NCBI RefSeq assembly: GCF_016804325.1
Contig: NZ_CP043627.1
Coordinates: 5,377,001-5,441,000 of the forward strand
Length of the DNA stretch: 64,000 nt
Origin: Methylobacterium aquaticum
GTDB lineage: Bacteria > Pseudomonadota > Alphaproteobacteria > Rhizobiales > Beijerinckiaceae
Direction of reading: 5' to 3'
The notes beneath the pieces are model-generated. The model had not been told where the DNA came from and did no database searches. It was given only the letters and a program-made list of their open reading frames with translations. The translations under genes and the position numbers were made by a program. Shown here piece by piece: positions 1 to 9,461 of the stretch. How positions within the stretch are numbered: the first letter of the stretch is position 1; every line of letters begins with the position of its first letter.

Positions 1-44
1 GGGCGAGGCGGGCTTTTCGCGGTGATGCGAGACGAGGTGTGGAC

Positions 45-1436
45 ATGAGCAACCGGATGTGGGGCGGGCGCTTCGCGAGCGGCCCCGCCGAGATCATGGA
101 GGAGATCAACGCCTCCATCGGTTTCGACAAGCGCCTCGCCCCCCAGGACATCCGGGGCTCGCTCGCCCACGTCGCGATGCTGGGCAAGGCGGGGATCCTG
201 CCGGCCGAGGATGTGGCGAAGATCGAGGCCGGGCTCAAGACCGTGCAAGGCGAGATCGAGGCCGGGACCTTCGAGTTCCGCCGCGAGCTGGAAGACATCC
301 ACATGAGCGTGGAGAGCCGGTTGCGCGAGATCGTCGGCCCCTCGGCCGGGCGCTTGCACACCGCGCGCTCGCGCAACGACCAGGTCGCCACCGACATGAA
401 GTTGTGGGTGCGCGACACCCTCGACGCCCTCGACGGCCAGGCCGCCGACCTGCAGCAGGCGATGGCCGAGCTGGCGCTGAAGCATGCCGGCACGGTGATG
501 CCGGGCTTCACCCACCTGCAATCGGCCCAGCCGGTCACCTTCGGGCACCATCTCCTCGCTTACGTCGAGATGCTGAACCGCGACCGCGGCCGGTTCCGCG
601 ACGCCCGCGCCCGCCTCAACGAATGCCCGCTCGGTGCGGCGGCGCTCGCCGGCACCTCGTTCCCGATCGACCGCCACGCCACGGCGGCGAGCCTCGGCTT
701 CGACCGGCCGACGGCGAATTCCCTCGATTCGGTGGCCGACCGCGACTTCGCCCTGGAGGCCCTCTCGGCGGCGGCGATCGCCGCGGTCCACCTGTCGCGC
801 TTCGCGGAAGAGATCGTGGTCTGGACCTCGGCCCAGTTCGGCTTCGTCAAGCTGTCGGACCGGTTCACCACCGGCTCCTCGATCATGCCGCAGAAGCGCA
901 ACCCCGACGCCGCCGAGCTGGTCCGGGCCAAGTCCGGCCGGATCATCGGTGCGCTCTCGGGCCTGCTCATCGTCATGAAGGGCCTGCCGCTCGCCTATTC
1001 GAAGGACATGCAGGAGGACAAGGAGGGCACGTTCGACGCGCTCCAGACCCTCTCGCTGTGCCTCGCCGCCATGGCGGGCATGGTCCGCGACCTCGAGCCG
1101 GTGCCGGAGGTGCTGAAGGTGGCCGCCGGCTCCGGCTACGCCACCGCCACCGACCTCGCCGACTGGCTGGTGCGCGAGCTCGGCCTGCCGTTCCGCGATG
1201 CCCACCACGTCACCGGCCGCCTCGTCGGCGAGGCCTCGTCCCGCGGCATCGGCCTGGAGGCGCTGCCGCTCGCGGTGATGCAGGAGGCGGAGCCGCGCAT
1301 CTCGGACGCCGTCTTCGCTGTGCTCGGCGTCGAGAACTCGGTGGGGAGCCGCACCAGCTACGGCGGCACCGCGCCGGACAACGTGCGGATGCAGGCGGAA
1401 GGCTGGCTGAAGCGGCTCGCTGGCGAGACCGCCTGA
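45..1436 (+). CDS. argH: Argininosuccinate lyase
   Basis: Catalyses the last step of arginine synthesis, splitting argininosuccinate into arginine and fumarate in the cytoplasm as a homotetramer. The 463-residue product starts [10 protein letters not shown], typical of ArgH. It carries the fumarase/aspartase superfamily signature [11 protein letters not shown] near residues 276-286, and [13 protein letters not shown] near residue 106, which in the family forms part of the substrate site. I chose the ATG at 45 because a GAGG lies seven bases before it; a GTG at 39 in the same frame is the alternative. It appears monocistronic, since a 350-bp gap containing a palindromic repeat separates it from the next gene. 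Length and motifs are normal for the family. Confidence 0.97.
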   Translation: MSNRMWGGRFASGPAEIMEEINASIGFDKRLAPQDIRGSLAHVAMLGKAGILPAEDVAKIEAGLKTVQGEIEAGTFEFRRELEDIHMSVESRLREIVGPSAGRLHTARSRNDQVATDMKLWVRDTLDALDGQAADLQQAMAELALKHAGTVMPGFTHLQSAQPVTFGHHLLAYVEMLNRDRGRFRDARARLNECPLGAAALAGTSFPIDRHATAASLGFDRPTANSLDSVADRDFALEALSAAAIAAVHLSRFAEEIVVWTSAQFGFVKLSDRFTTGSSIMPQKRNPDAAELVRAKSGRIIGALSGLLIVMKGLPLAYSKDMQEDKEGTFDALQTLSLCLAAMAGMVRDLEPVPEVLKVAAGSGYATATDLADWLVRELGLPFRDAHHVTGRLVGEASSRGIGLEALPLAVMQEAEPRISDAVFAVLGVENSVGSRTSYGGTAPDNVRMQAEGWLKRLAGETA

Positions 1437-1517
1437 GCGATTTTCGCCTCGCTCGTCCCATCCGAACCCTCGTCCCGAGCGCCGCTCGAACGCGGCGACG
1501 GACATGACACCCTCCTT

Positions 1518-1654
1518 GTCATTCCGGGGCCGCGAAAGCGGAGCCCGGAATCCGGAACCGCGGATGGCTCAGAAGATGGCGGGCTGCGTGCCGCCTCATT
1601 CTTATGCGCCTGAGGTTCTGGATCCCGAGCTCCGCTACGCGGCCCCGGGATGAC
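1518..1654. repeat. Palindromic intergenic repeat, CATTCCGGGGCCGCG family, copy 1
   Basis: The left arm (1518-1552) reads GTCATTCCGGGGCCGCG, then GCGGAGCCCGGAATCC. The right arm (1619-1654) is its imperfect reverse complement, ending CGGCCCCGGGATGAC. Each arm is itself a small hairpin, so the unit can fold as a hierarchical stem. The flanks carry TGACACCC (1505-1512) and GGGTGTCA (1660-1667), which extend the inverted repeat outward. Related copies lie at 13462-13509, 16661-16846 and 59802-59949. The rest of the argH-SDR gap holds no gene I can support. Confidence 0.85.
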
Positions 1655-1785
1655 TGTGCGGGTGTCAATCGCGTCTCTGGTCGTCAAGCGGACTCCCCGG
1701 GGCGAGGCCCGGGTGGGATGGGGATTGCGCGTGTGTTAGTTCCTGACGGCTCCGAACAAGCTCGACCATCACGGGAGGAATCACC

Positions 1786-2568
1786 ATGGATCTCGGTCTC
1801 AAGGGCAAGCGCGCCCTCGTCCTGTCGTCCAGCCGCGGGCTTGGCCGCGGCATCGCCGAGGCCCTGGCGGCCGAGGGCGCGGACGTGCTGCTCACCGCCC
1901 GCACCGCCGAGCGCCTGGACGAGGCGGTGGCGGCGATCAACGCCCGCGGCCAGGGCCGCGCCTACGCCTTCGCCGGCAGCCTGAAGGAGAACGTCGAGGC
2001 GATCCATGCCGCCGCCCAGGAGCATCTCGGCGGGGTCGACATCCTGGTCGCCAATACCGGCGGCCCGCCGGCGGCGACGGCGCTGACCGTGCAGCCCGAG
2101 GCCTGGACGCCCCAGTTCGAGGCGATGGTGACCCCGGTCTTCCGCCTCGCCGGGCTGGTCCTGCCGGGGATGCGCCAGGCCGGCTTCGGCCGCATCGTGG
2201 TGGTGGCGTCGAGCGGCGTCGAGCAGCCGATCCCGAACCTGGTGATGTCGAACGCGCTGCGCGCCTCGATCGCCGGCTGGGCCAAGACGCTCGCCTCCGA
2301 GGTCGCGGCCGACGGCGTCACCGTCAACATGATCCTGCCCGGCCGGATCGAGACCGACCGCACGGGCGAGCTCGACACCGCCAACGCCAAGGCGCAGGGC
2401 AAGTCCCGCGACGAGATCGCCGAAGCCGCCCGCGCGGCGATTCCGGCCAAGCGCTACGGCAAGGTGCAGGAATTCGCCGACGTGGCCTGCTTCCTCGCCT
2501 CCGAGCGCGCCTCCTACGTCACCGGCAGCATGATCCGGGTCGATGGTGGGGCCGTGCGGTCGATCTGA
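1786..2568 (+). CDS. SDR-family oxidoreductase with atypical active site
   Basis: A 260-residue Rossmann-fold protein of the short-chain dehydrogenase/reductase superfamily, closest in character to 3-oxoacyl-ACP reductase-like SDRs. The nucleotide-binding segment reads SSSRGLGRG (14-22) instead of TGxxxGxG. The catalytic Ser is probably Ser143, but the expected YxxxK thirteen residues on is replaced by SNALR (155-159). The C-terminus SYVTGSMIRVDGG is typical of the family. This matches the BKR-like SDR subgroup known to deviate from both the glycine motif and the catalytic tetrad, so substrate and even catalysis are uncertain. A strong GGGAGGAAT ribosome site precedes the ATG. It stands alone and is convergent with the next gene. 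Confidence 0.9.
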   Translation: MDLGLKGKRALVLSSSRGLGRGIAEALAAEGADVLLTARTAERLDEAVAAINARGQGRAYAFAGSLKENVEAIHAAAQEHLGGVDILVANTGGPPAATALTVQPEAWTPQFEAMVTPVFRLAGLVLPGMRQAGFGRIVVVASSGVEQPIPNLVMSNALRASIAGWAKTLASEVAADGVTVNMILPGRIETDRTGELDTANAKAQGKSRDEIAEAARAAIPAKRYGKVQEFADVACFLASERASYVTGSMIRVDGGAVRSI

Positions 2569-2576
2569 CGACAGGA

Positions 2577-2659
2577 GCGGCGGGACCCTACGTCCCGCCG
2601 CCGCGTCGACTGGGCCCGGACGGCATGAAAAAGGGCGGCCCCGCGGGACCGCCCGTTTT
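2577..2659. terminator. Two hairpins between convergent genes; the second is a bidirectional terminator
   Basis: The first hairpin has a perfect 10-bp stem (GCGGCGGGAC, 2577-2586, with 2592-2601) and a 5-base loop but no T-run. The second (2633-2654) pairs GGGCGGCCCC with GGGACCGCCC. It is preceded by five A and followed by TTTT, so it can terminate transcription from both directions. It lies between the SDR gene and the leftward Rossmann-protein gene, whose stops face each other. Confidence 0.75.
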
Positions 2660-2681
2660 CATGCCCGAACCTGCGGAGCTC

Positions 2682-3848
2682 TTACTGCCGCTTGCCCCAG
2701 CGCACCCCCGGCGCCGGGCCCGCACCCGCCGCGAGCTGGCCGATGGCCGGGCCCGAGGCATTGCCCGGATGGTGCTGCGAGCCGGGGCCCATCGGCTCGG
2801 CGGCGATCAGGTCGGGGGTCGCGGCCATCTCGGGGGTGCCGCGGCCGGTGGCGAACTGGCCCGCCTTGCGGAAGCGCCAGAGATAGCCCGGCACCACCGC
2901 CTCGATCGCGGTGGGCGCGATGCCGATGCCCTCGATCGTGCGGCCTTCCGCCCTGGCGGCGTCCGACACGACGTTGTCGCTCTGGAGCAGGGTGACCTGG
3001 TCGCGGGTGAGCTTCAGGGTATCGGGCAGGAGGCCCAGCGTCAGGGTGTCGGCGAGTTCCATCACGCGGGCCTGGAGCCGGGCGGCGGGAGCCGGGAGCG
3101 GCAGCACCACGCGGCTGCGCATCGTCACCTTCAGGGTGTACGCGACGAGCTCTTGGAGCGTCAGGATCTCCGGACCGCCGAGCTCGTAGACCCGGCCGCC
3201 CTGGAGCCCGCCCTCGACCGCCCGGGCGATCGCCTCGGCGACGTCGCCGGCGAAGACCGGCTGCATCCGCGCGTTGGCGCCGGCGAGCGGCAGCACCGGC
3301 AGCATGCGGGCGAGGCCCGCGAAGCGGTTGAAGAAGCTGTCGCCCGGCCCGAACACGATCGAGGGGCGGAACACCACCGCGTCCGGCCGCGCCGCGAACA
3401 CGCCGGCCTCGCCGGCCGCCTTCGAGCGGGCATAGGACGAGGCCGAGTTCGCGTCGGCGCCGAGCGCCGAGACGTGGACCAGCGGGGCGCCCACCGCGGC
3501 GGCGGCCCGGGCGACCTCGGCGGCGCCGTCGGCCTGGAGGCGCTGGAAGCTCTGGCTGCCGCTCTCCTGCAGGATGCCGACGAGGTTGACGACGATGTCG
3601 GCATGCTCCACCGCCCGGGCGATCGAGGCCGGGTTGCGCAGGTTGGCCTGCACGCCGACGATCTGGCCGACCCGGCCGAGGGGCTGGAGGAACTGGGCGA
3701 GATCGGGCCGGCGCACCGCCACCCGGATCCGGTAGCCGCGCTTGGCCAGCGCCCGCACCACGTGGCGGCCGAGGAAGCCCGACCCCCCGAACACGGTCAC
3801 GAGCTGCGAGGCGGGTCGGGTCAGGCCGACATGGTCGAAGCCGGTCAT
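2682..3848 (-). CDS. NDUFA9-like NAD(P)-binding protein (complex I-associated atypical SDR)
   Basis: A 388-residue extended/atypical SDR with an N-terminal Rossmann glycine motif GGSGFLG (residues 21-27). It has a retained Y-A-R-S-K segment and the pattern seen in bacterial relatives of the mitochondrial complex I accessory subunit NDUFA9. Alphaproteobacterial members are generally annotated this way. Whether it associates with complex I here is inference. I chose the ATG at 3848 because AAGGA sits directly upstream on the minus strand; the frame stays open another 49 codons but those read as low-complexity Pro/Arg. No nuo genes are nearby. It shares a strand with the following FAD oxidoreductase, 174 bp away. 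Confidence 0.82.
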   Translation of the reverse strand: MTGFDHVGLTRPASQLVTVFGGSGFLGRHVVRALAKRGYRIRVAVRRPDLAQFLQPLGRVGQIVGVQANLRNPASIARAVEHADIVVNLVGILQESGSQSFQRLQADGAAEVARAAAAVGAPLVHVSALGADANSASSYARSKAAGEAGVFAARPDAVVFRPSIVFGPGDSFFNRFAGLARMLPVLPLAGANARMQPVFAGDVAEAIARAVEGGLQGGRVYELGGPEILTLQELVAYTLKVTMRSRVVLPLPAPAARLQARVMELADTLTLGLLPDTLKLTRDQVTLLQSDNVVSDAARAEGRTIEGIGIAPTAIEAVVPGYLWRFRKAGQFATGRGTPEMAATPDLIAAEPMGPGSQHHPGNASGPAIGQLAAGAGPAPGVRWGKRQ

Positions 3849-4022
3849 GGTCGTGGGGTCCTTCCGCGGGTCTTCATCGGGCCGAGTGTGCGGGGGCTCG
3901 TGCCGGCTCCATAGTCGAGGGGCGGGGTCCTGTGAAGCTCCGACGCCGTCGCGGGGCCCCGGAACGGGTGCAGGTCCGCACCGTTCATCCCGCATGGCGG
4001 CGTTCAGCCCGCGCCGGGAGGC

Positions 4023-5525
4023 TCACGCCACCTTGCGCGGCACCATCCGCTCGCTGCCGAGCGCGTCCCGCGCGCCCGAGACCCCGTCCTCGGCGTATTC
4101 GGCATCCTCGTTGACGTTCCACACGTCGTGGCGCCGCTCGCCCAGCAGGATGTTCCGCGCCGTCAGCATCGCGGTCATCATGGCGTGGTCCTGGTTGTTG
4201 TACTTGTGCATGCCGTTGCGGCCGACGAGGTGGAGGGTCGGGTAGCTGCCCTCCAGGTCCCGGCGGATCGTCGCCACGTGGGCGCGGTAGGCGTCGTCGT
4301 AGACCGGATAGGCCTTGGGCTGGCGCACCACGCAGGCATCGACCACGCTCGCCGGATCGACGAGGCCGATCAGGCCGATCTCGCGCCGGGCGAGCGCGAT
4401 CAGCTCGGAATCGGGCGCATTCCACAACCCGTCGCCCTCGAAGCAGAAATATTCGAGGCCGAGGCAGGTATAGGCCTCGTCCGGCACCATCTCGGGCGAC
4501 CAGGAGCGGAAGTTCTGCACCCGCCCGACCTTCACCGCCGGATCGTGGACGTAGATCCAGTTATCCGGAAAGCTGTCCTTGGCCCGCGCGATCAGCGCCA
4601 CGGTGACGAAGTCGCGGTAGCGCAAGGAGCGGGCCTGGAAGGTGCTCAGGGGCGCCGGCCGGATCGCGCCGACGAGCTCGCGGATCGGCGCCGAGGAGAC
4701 GACGTTGCGGGCCGTGAAGGTCTCGCGGCTGCCATCCCCGCGCCGGGCGCTCACCGTCCAGAGCTTCGTGGCGGCGTCGTAGGACAGGCCGTCGACTCGC
4801 CGGTCGAGCAGGACGCGGCCGCCATTGCCCCGGATCGCGGCGGCGGCGGCGTCCCACATCATGCCGGGGCCGCGGCGGGGATAGCGGAACGATTCGATCA
4901 GGGTCTTGATCACCGCGCCGTCGCCGGCGGCCGGCCGGTGCAGCCCCAGCGAGCGCTTGACCCCGTCGCGGATCGCGGCGCCGAGGTCGAGCCCCTTGAT
5001 GCGCTGCGCCGCCCAGTCGGCCGAGATGTCGTCGCAGGACATGCCCCACACCTTCTCGGTGTAGGTCTTGAAGAAGATCGAGAACAGCCGCTCGCCGAAC
5101 TGGTTGCGGACCCAGTCGTGGAAGCTTCTCGGGTCCTTGATCGGCCGGGCGCGGGCCCAGAGATAGGAGGCGACGCAAAGGCCGCTCTCGAGGATGCCGA
5201 GGTTGCGCAGGGCCTCGAAGGCCTTGAGCGGGTAGGCGTAGGTCTTGCCCTTGTAGTAGATCCGCGACAGGCGCGGCCGCTCGATGAAGTCGTCGGGCAG
5301 GATCTCGTTCCACAGATCGACCACCTCCTTCGCCTTCGAGAAGAAGCGGTGGCCGCCGATGTCGAACAGGAATCCCTTGTATTCCACGGTGCGGCTGATG
5401 CCGCCGACCTGGGTCGCGTCGCGCTCCAGCACCACGACGTCGCGGCCGGCCTTGGCCAGCATGTAGCCGGTGGTCAGGCCCGCCGGTCCCCCGCCGATCA
5501 CCAGCGTCTCGGTGTGAAGGCTCAT
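4023..5525 (-). CDS. FAD-dependent oxidoreductase (UDP-galactopyranose mutase / protoporphyrinogen oxidase-like)
   Basis: A 500-residue flavoprotein. The N-terminal dinucleotide-binding motif is GGGPAGL (11-17), followed by the acidic residue of LERD and by GGISRTV and GGHRFFSK, which are characteristic of NAD(P)/FAD-dependent amine-oxidase-fold enzymes often found in polysaccharide loci. The C-terminal part has VGRNGMHKYNNQDHAM, where the family contacts FAD. The closest named types I can suggest are UDP-galactopyranose mutase-like or protoporphyrinogen oxidase-like proteins, but the substrate is not evident. The ATG at 5525 faces the divergent operon starting at 5720, leaving a 194-bp shared control region. 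Confidence 0.85.
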   Translation of the reverse strand: MSLHTETLVIGGGPAGLTTGYMLAKAGRDVVVLERDATQVGGISRTVEYKGFLFDIGGHRFFSKAKEVVDLWNEILPDDFIERPRLSRIYYKGKTYAYPLKAFEALRNLGILESGLCVASYLWARARPIKDPRSFHDWVRNQFGERLFSIFFKTYTEKVWGMSCDDISADWAAQRIKGLDLGAAIRDGVKRSLGLHRPAAGDGAVIKTLIESFRYPRRGPGMMWDAAAAAIRGNGGRVLLDRRVDGLSYDAATKLWTVSARRGDGSRETFTARNVVSSAPIRELVGAIRPAPLSTFQARSLRYRDFVTVALIARAKDSFPDNWIYVHDPAVKVGRVQNFRSWSPEMVPDEAYTCLGLEYFCFEGDGLWNAPDSELIALARREIGLIGLVDPASVVDACVVRQPKAYPVYDDAYRAHVATIRRDLEGSYPTLHLVGRNGMHKYNNQDHAMMTAMLTARNILLGERRHDVWNVNEDAEYAEDGVSGARDALGSERMVPRKVA

Positions 5526-5719
5526 CGCTCGGGCTGCTCCGGGGCGCTCACGGCCGTGTCCGCGTGAAGGACGGGGCTCTGGGGACGTGACTCTCTTCCC
5601 CGAGCTTTAGCGCCCGGATGGTAAAGAACCGCTCAACCGCCCCCGCTAACCGGGGGGTAAGGGCGATCGTGCGAAGCGGGCGATGTCCCGACCCGTTCTT
5701 CGGCCCGCAGGAGCCCGTC

Positions 5720-7552
5720 ATGCTCGCCGCTCCGCTCCCGCAGGCCCGGTCCGGATCCCAGGCGGCCGGGCGGTCCCCCTTCGAGCGGCCGTGGGTCGTC
5801 TGGCTCCTCGTGCTGGCCGGGCTCGTCGGCGTGGCGTCCTGGTCCGACCTGCTTGCGGTCTCGCGCGACCTGAGCCTGCCCGACACCGACGACGCCATGC
5901 GGCTCGTGGAGGTGCGCGACCTCCTCGCCGGCCAGCCCTGGTTCGATCTCGTCCAGCACCGCCATGCCGGCGCGCCGCCGATGCACTGGTCGCGCTTCGT
6001 CGATGCGCCGATCGCCGGCCTGATCCTCCTGGCGCGCAGCCTCGCCGGCCCGGTCCGGGCGGAGGGGATCGCCGCGGTCCTGTGGCCGCTGCTGCTGCTC
6101 GCCCTCTACGCCGCGATCCTCTACCGGGGCGTGCGGGCCGCCTTCGGCTGGCGCGCCGGAGCCTTCGCGGTCTTTGCCGGCACCCAGGCCGTCTTCGTCA
6201 CCAGCCTGTTCGCCCCGGGGCGGATCGACCACCACAACGTCCAGATCTGCGCGATCCTCCCCCTCGTCCTGCTGCTCGCCCGGCCGTCCCCGACCGGGCG
6301 GGACGGGGCGCTCGCCGGCTTGCTCGCGGCATTCTCGCTGGCGGTCGGGCTCGAGGCGCTGCCGTTCATCGCCGGGGCCGGCCTCGTCCTCGCCGGGTTC
6401 TGGCTGCGCGACGGGCGCGCCGCGCTCCCGCCCTTCCGCGGCTTCGGCCTCGCCCTCGGCCTCGCCGCCCCCCTCCTCTTCCTCGCCCAGACCGCTCCCT
6501 CCCTCTGGACCGCGACCGCCTGCGACGCGCTCTCGCCGCCCTGGCTCTGGCTCGGGGCCGCCGCCGCCGTCACGGCCGCCTCGGCGGCCCTGGTGCCGGA
6601 CGAACGCCGGTGGGGCGTGCGGCTCGGGCTGCTCGCCGCCTGCGGCGGCGTCGCGGTCGGGGGCTTCCTCGTGCTGTTCCCGGCCTGTGCCGCCGGGCCG
6701 TTCACCGGCATGCCCGACCTCGTGCGGCAGGAGTGGCTCGTGAAGGTGCGCGAGATGCTCCCGGTCTGGCAGCTCGCGGGAATCGCGCCCGAAGTGGCCG
6801 TCGCCGGCCACCTGCCGGTGCTGATCGGCGCCGCGGCGGCGACCCTCTGGGCCCGGCGCGGGCGCGATCCCGCCCGCCGCCGCCTGATGGCCGGGACCGC
6901 CGGGATGCTCTGGCTCGGCGCGGCCCTGGGCGCCGCGCAGTTCCGCGGCCTCTACGTGGCCGGCGCCTTCGTGCCTTTGGTGGCCGGCCCGGTCTTCGAC
7001 CGCGCCGTCGCGCTGCTGCGCGCGCCCGAGGCGCCGCCGCGCCGCCGCCTCGCCGCCCTGGCCCTGAGCCTGGCCCTGTGCGGCAAGCTCTGGCTCCTCG
7101 TCGCGACGGTGCCGCAGGCGCTGACGGGCGACGGCAAGGCTTTCGAGGCCGAGCACGCCGCCTGGCGCAGCTGCAGCGACCGCCGGGCCATCGCCGCCCT
7201 CGACGCCCTGCCGCCGGGCGTGGTCCTCGCCGAGATCGATCTCGGGCCGAGCTTGCTCCTGCACAGCCACCATTCCGTCGTGGCGGCGCCCTATCACCGG
7301 GCGCTGTCCGGCCTCGCCGCCTCGATCGAGGCGTTCCGGGACGAGAAAAACCTGGCGACGGTGGCCGCGCGGGTGGGGGCGGACTACATCATCGCCTGCG
7401 CATCCCCGCGAAGCCGGGCGAGGGGCCGAGCCTCGCGGATCGTCTCGGGCGCGGCGAGATCACCCCGTCCGGGCTGGAGCCGGTCCCGGTGCAGGACACA
7501 CCCGTCCGGGTCTGGCGTCTCGCATCCGGGCCTGCGAAAGGCTGAATCGTGA
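5720..7552 (+). CDS. GT-C-like polytopic membrane protein, C-terminus probably frameshifted
   Basis: An integral membrane protein with about ten hydrophobic segments. The first periplasmic-type loop holds DTDDAMR (55-61) and later WSR and GRIDHHN, acidic motifs placed as in GT-C membrane glycosyltransferases of the STT3/PglB/ArnT kind. The glycosyltransferase role is inference. The ATG at 5720 has CAGGAG just upstream. After CASP near position 7408 the reading frame becomes Arg/Ser-rich nonsense ending at 7552. The minus-one frame instead gives a natural tail (ADRLGRGEITPSGLEPV, then VRVWRL) ending at 7545. One C missing from the CCCC run near 7407 would restore a product of about 608 residues. 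It heads an operon with the DUF1499 gene. Confidence 0.75.
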   Translation: MLAAPLPQARSGSQAAGRSPFERPWVVWLLVLAGLVGVASWSDLLAVSRDLSLPDTDDAMRLVEVRDLLAGQPWFDLVQHRHAGAPPMHWSRFVDAPIAGLILLARSLAGPVRAEGIAAVLWPLLLLALYAAILYRGVRAAFGWRAGAFAVFAGTQAVFVTSLFAPGRIDHHNVQICAILPLVLLLARPSPTGRDGALAGLLAAFSLAVGLEALPFIAGAGLVLAGFWLRDGRAALPPFRGFGLALGLAAPLLFLAQTAPSLWTATACDALSPPWLWLGAAAAVTAASAALVPDERRWGVRLGLLAACGGVAVGGFLVLFPACAAGPFTGMPDLVRQEWLVKVREMLPVWQLAGIAPEVAVAGHLPVLIGAAAATLWARRGRDPARRRLMAGTAGMLWLGAALGAAQFRGLYVAGAFVPLVAGPVFDRAVALLRAPEAPPRRRLAALALSLALCGKLWLLVATVPQALTGDGKAFEAEHAAWRSCSDRRAIAALDALPPGVVLAEIDLGPSLLLHSHHSVVAAPYHRALSGLAASIEAFRDEKNLATVAARVGADYIIACASPRSRARGRASRIVSGAARSPRPGWSRSRCRTHPSGSGVSHPGLRKAES

Positions 7553-8103
7553 TCGGGCGTGCCGCCGCGCTCTCCCTGCTGATCCTGTTCCTCGCGGCCC
7601 TGGCCGCCGGAGCCGTGGCGGTCGCCCGCGGCGAGGAGCCCGGCGGCATCGAGGAGGTCTGGATTGCCCTGTTCGGCCCGCCCGATCTCGGTCCGGTCGA
7701 TTTCGCGACCCTCCGGCGCGTGCCGTCCCGGAGCGATGCCCTTGCCTGCGCGGCCGATATCTGCCCCCTCGCCAGACCCGATGCGGTGCCGCCGGACTTT
7801 TCCGTTCCGGGCGCGCGCCTGCGCGAGATCGTCCGGGCGGTGGCCGAGCGCCAGCCGCGCACCGCGCTCGTCTTCACCGACCGGTGGGGCGAGCAGGACC
7901 GCTACGTCGCCCGCACCGCCTGGCTGCGCTGCCCCGACACGATCGTCGCCGAGATCGTCGGCCGCGGGGAGGGCCGTTCCAGCCTCGCGCTCTACATCCG
8001 CAGCCAGGCCGGCTGCCCCGTCCCGGCGACGAGCCGCGAGCGGCTGACCCGCTGGCTCGACGGGATCGCGGCGGCAGCCGGCACCGAATCCAGCAAGGGG
8101 TGA
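7549..8103 (+). CDS. DUF1499 domain protein
   Basis: A 184-residue protein with one N-terminal hydrophobic segment (about residues 5-25), probably a membrane anchor. The remainder fits the DUF1499 family: a DFATLRRVPSRSDALAC region, LVFTDRWG and YIRSQAGCPVP near the end. Its function is unknown. The GTG start lies three bases after the corrected stop of the upstream GT-C-like gene, or overlaps its uncorrected stop by four, so the two are translationally linked. Nine bases separate it from the amine oxidase gene. The position suggests a shared envelope task, which I infer only from context. Confidence 0.75.
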   Translation: MIGRAAALSLLILFLAALAAGAVAVARGEEPGGIEEVWIALFGPPDLGPVDFATLRRVPSRSDALACAADICPLARPDAVPPDFSVPGARLREIVRAVAERQPRTALVFTDRWGEQDRYVARTAWLRCPDTIVAEIVGRGEGRSSLALYIRSQAGCPVPATSRERLTRWLDGIAAAAGTESSKG

Positions 8104-8112
8104 CGACCGTCA

Positions 8113-9420
8113 ATGCCGCGCGCAGCCCACGAGCACCTGAGCCCCACCTCCGTCCCGCCCCTCGCGGCCCTGCCTCACGAGCCCGACGTCGCGGTGATCG
8201 GCGCCGGCGCCGCCGGGATCGGCGCGGCGCGCCGGCTCCGCGCCCGCGGCCTGTCGGTCGCCGTGCTGGAGGCCCGCCCGCGGCTCGGCGGCCGTACCGT
8301 CACCACGCCCCTGCGCGGCCATCCGGTCGATCTCGGCGCGCACTGGCTCCATGCCGGGCCGATCAACCCCCTGGTGTCCCTCGGATTCGAGCGCGGCGAG
8401 CCCCTGCGCCGGGCGGCGCAGGAGAGCCACCTGTGGATCGGGCGCCGTCCGGGCCGGCGGGCGGAGGAACTCGCCTTCGGCCGCGCCTGGTCCGTCGCCG
8501 ACCGGGCGATGACCGACGGCGCGCGGCTGCCCGGCGCGGACCGGCCGGCGGCGCAGGCCCTGCCGCCGGGCCTCGGGCCCTGGGGCGAGCGGGTCTCCCT
8601 GGTCCACGGCCTCGTCTCGGGCCGGCCGCTCGGCGAGATCAGCCTGCACGACTTCCCCAGCATGGAATACGGCGACAACTTCTTCATCGCCGGCGGCTAC
8701 GGCGCCTATCTCGCCCGCCTCGCCGCCGGGCTGCCGGTGGCGCTCGCGACCCCGGTCGCCGCCCTCGACTGGGCGGGGGAGGGGGTGCGGCTCGATCTCG
8801 GGGCGCGCGGCACCTTGCGGGCGCGGGCGGCACTGGTCACCGCCCCGATGATGGTGCTGCAGGAGCCGGCCCCGGCCCTGCGCTTCGCCCCCGACCTGCC
8901 GGGCCCGGTGCGCGCGGCGATCGACGGATTCCGCACCGGCATCTACGAGCACGTCGTGCTGCATTGGCCGTCCTCGCCGTTCCGCGGCCGCGACCGGCTG
9001 GCCAGCCTGGTCGGCGGCCGGCTCCAGCCGCCGGGCCTGCTGACGCGGGTCGACGGGACGCCGTTCCACTATTTCGAGCTCGACGTGCCCCTGGCCGCCC
9101 GGCTCGACGCGGCCCGGGCCGGGGCCGACGGGGCGCGCCGGCTGGTGCGCGAGACCCTGGCCGAGCAGGTCGGGCGCGGGTTCTTGCGCGACCTCGCCGT
9201 GCCGGCGGTGACCGAGTGGCGCCACGATCCCTGGTCGCGCGGCTCCTGGGCGGTGGTGCCGCCGGGCCATACCGGCGCCCGCGACCTCCTGAAGGAGGCG
9301 GTGGGCGAGCGTGTGTGGTTTGCCGGCGAGGCCCTGTCGCGGGAGCAATGGGGCACCGCGGGCGGCGCCTTCGCGGAGGGCGAGCGGGCGGCGGATGCGA
9401 TCGCGGCCGCCTTGCAGTAA
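8113..9420 (+). CDS. Flavin-dependent amine oxidase family protein
   Basis: A 435-residue FAD enzyme of the monoamine oxidase fold. The dinucleotide motif GAGAAG is at 30-35, followed by VLEARPRLGGRTVT and DLGAHWLH, which bind FAD in this family. The C-terminal signature GEALSREQWGTAGGA closes the FAD site. No signal peptide is visible. It is the third gene of an apparent operon with the GT-C-like and DUF1499 genes. The substrate (amine, polyamine or other) cannot be told from sequence. The start at 8113 sits nine bases after the previous stop; a slightly later start would also keep the FAD motif. Confidence 0.85.
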   Translation: MPRAAHEHLSPTSVPPLAALPHEPDVAVIGAGAAGIGAARRLRARGLSVAVLEARPRLGGRTVTTPLRGHPVDLGAHWLHAGPINPLVSLGFERGEPLRRAAQESHLWIGRRPGRRAEELAFGRAWSVADRAMTDGARLPGADRPAAQALPPGLGPWGERVSLVHGLVSGRPLGEISLHDFPSMEYGDNFFIAGGYGAYLARLAAGLPVALATPVAALDWAGEGVRLDLGARGTLRARAALVTAPMMVLQEPAPALRFAPDLPGPVRAAIDGFRTGIYEHVVLHWPSSPFRGRDRLASLVGGRLQPPGLLTRVDGTPFHYFELDVPLAARLDAARAGADGARRLVRETLAEQVGRGFLRDLAVPAVTEWRHDPWSRGSWAVVPPGHTGARDLLKEAVGERVWFAGEALSREQWGTAGGAFAEGERAADAIAAALQ

Positions 9421-9461
9421 GTCCACATTGGTTTCCGGCGCGCGGTTCCTACATTCCCGTC

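Noticed and set aside
1358..1687. Short minus-strand open frame over the argH end and the repeat
   Set aside because: Its residues come from translating the palindromic repeat (ITPGPRSGARDPE-like), a pattern that recurs at every copy, so it is not a gene.
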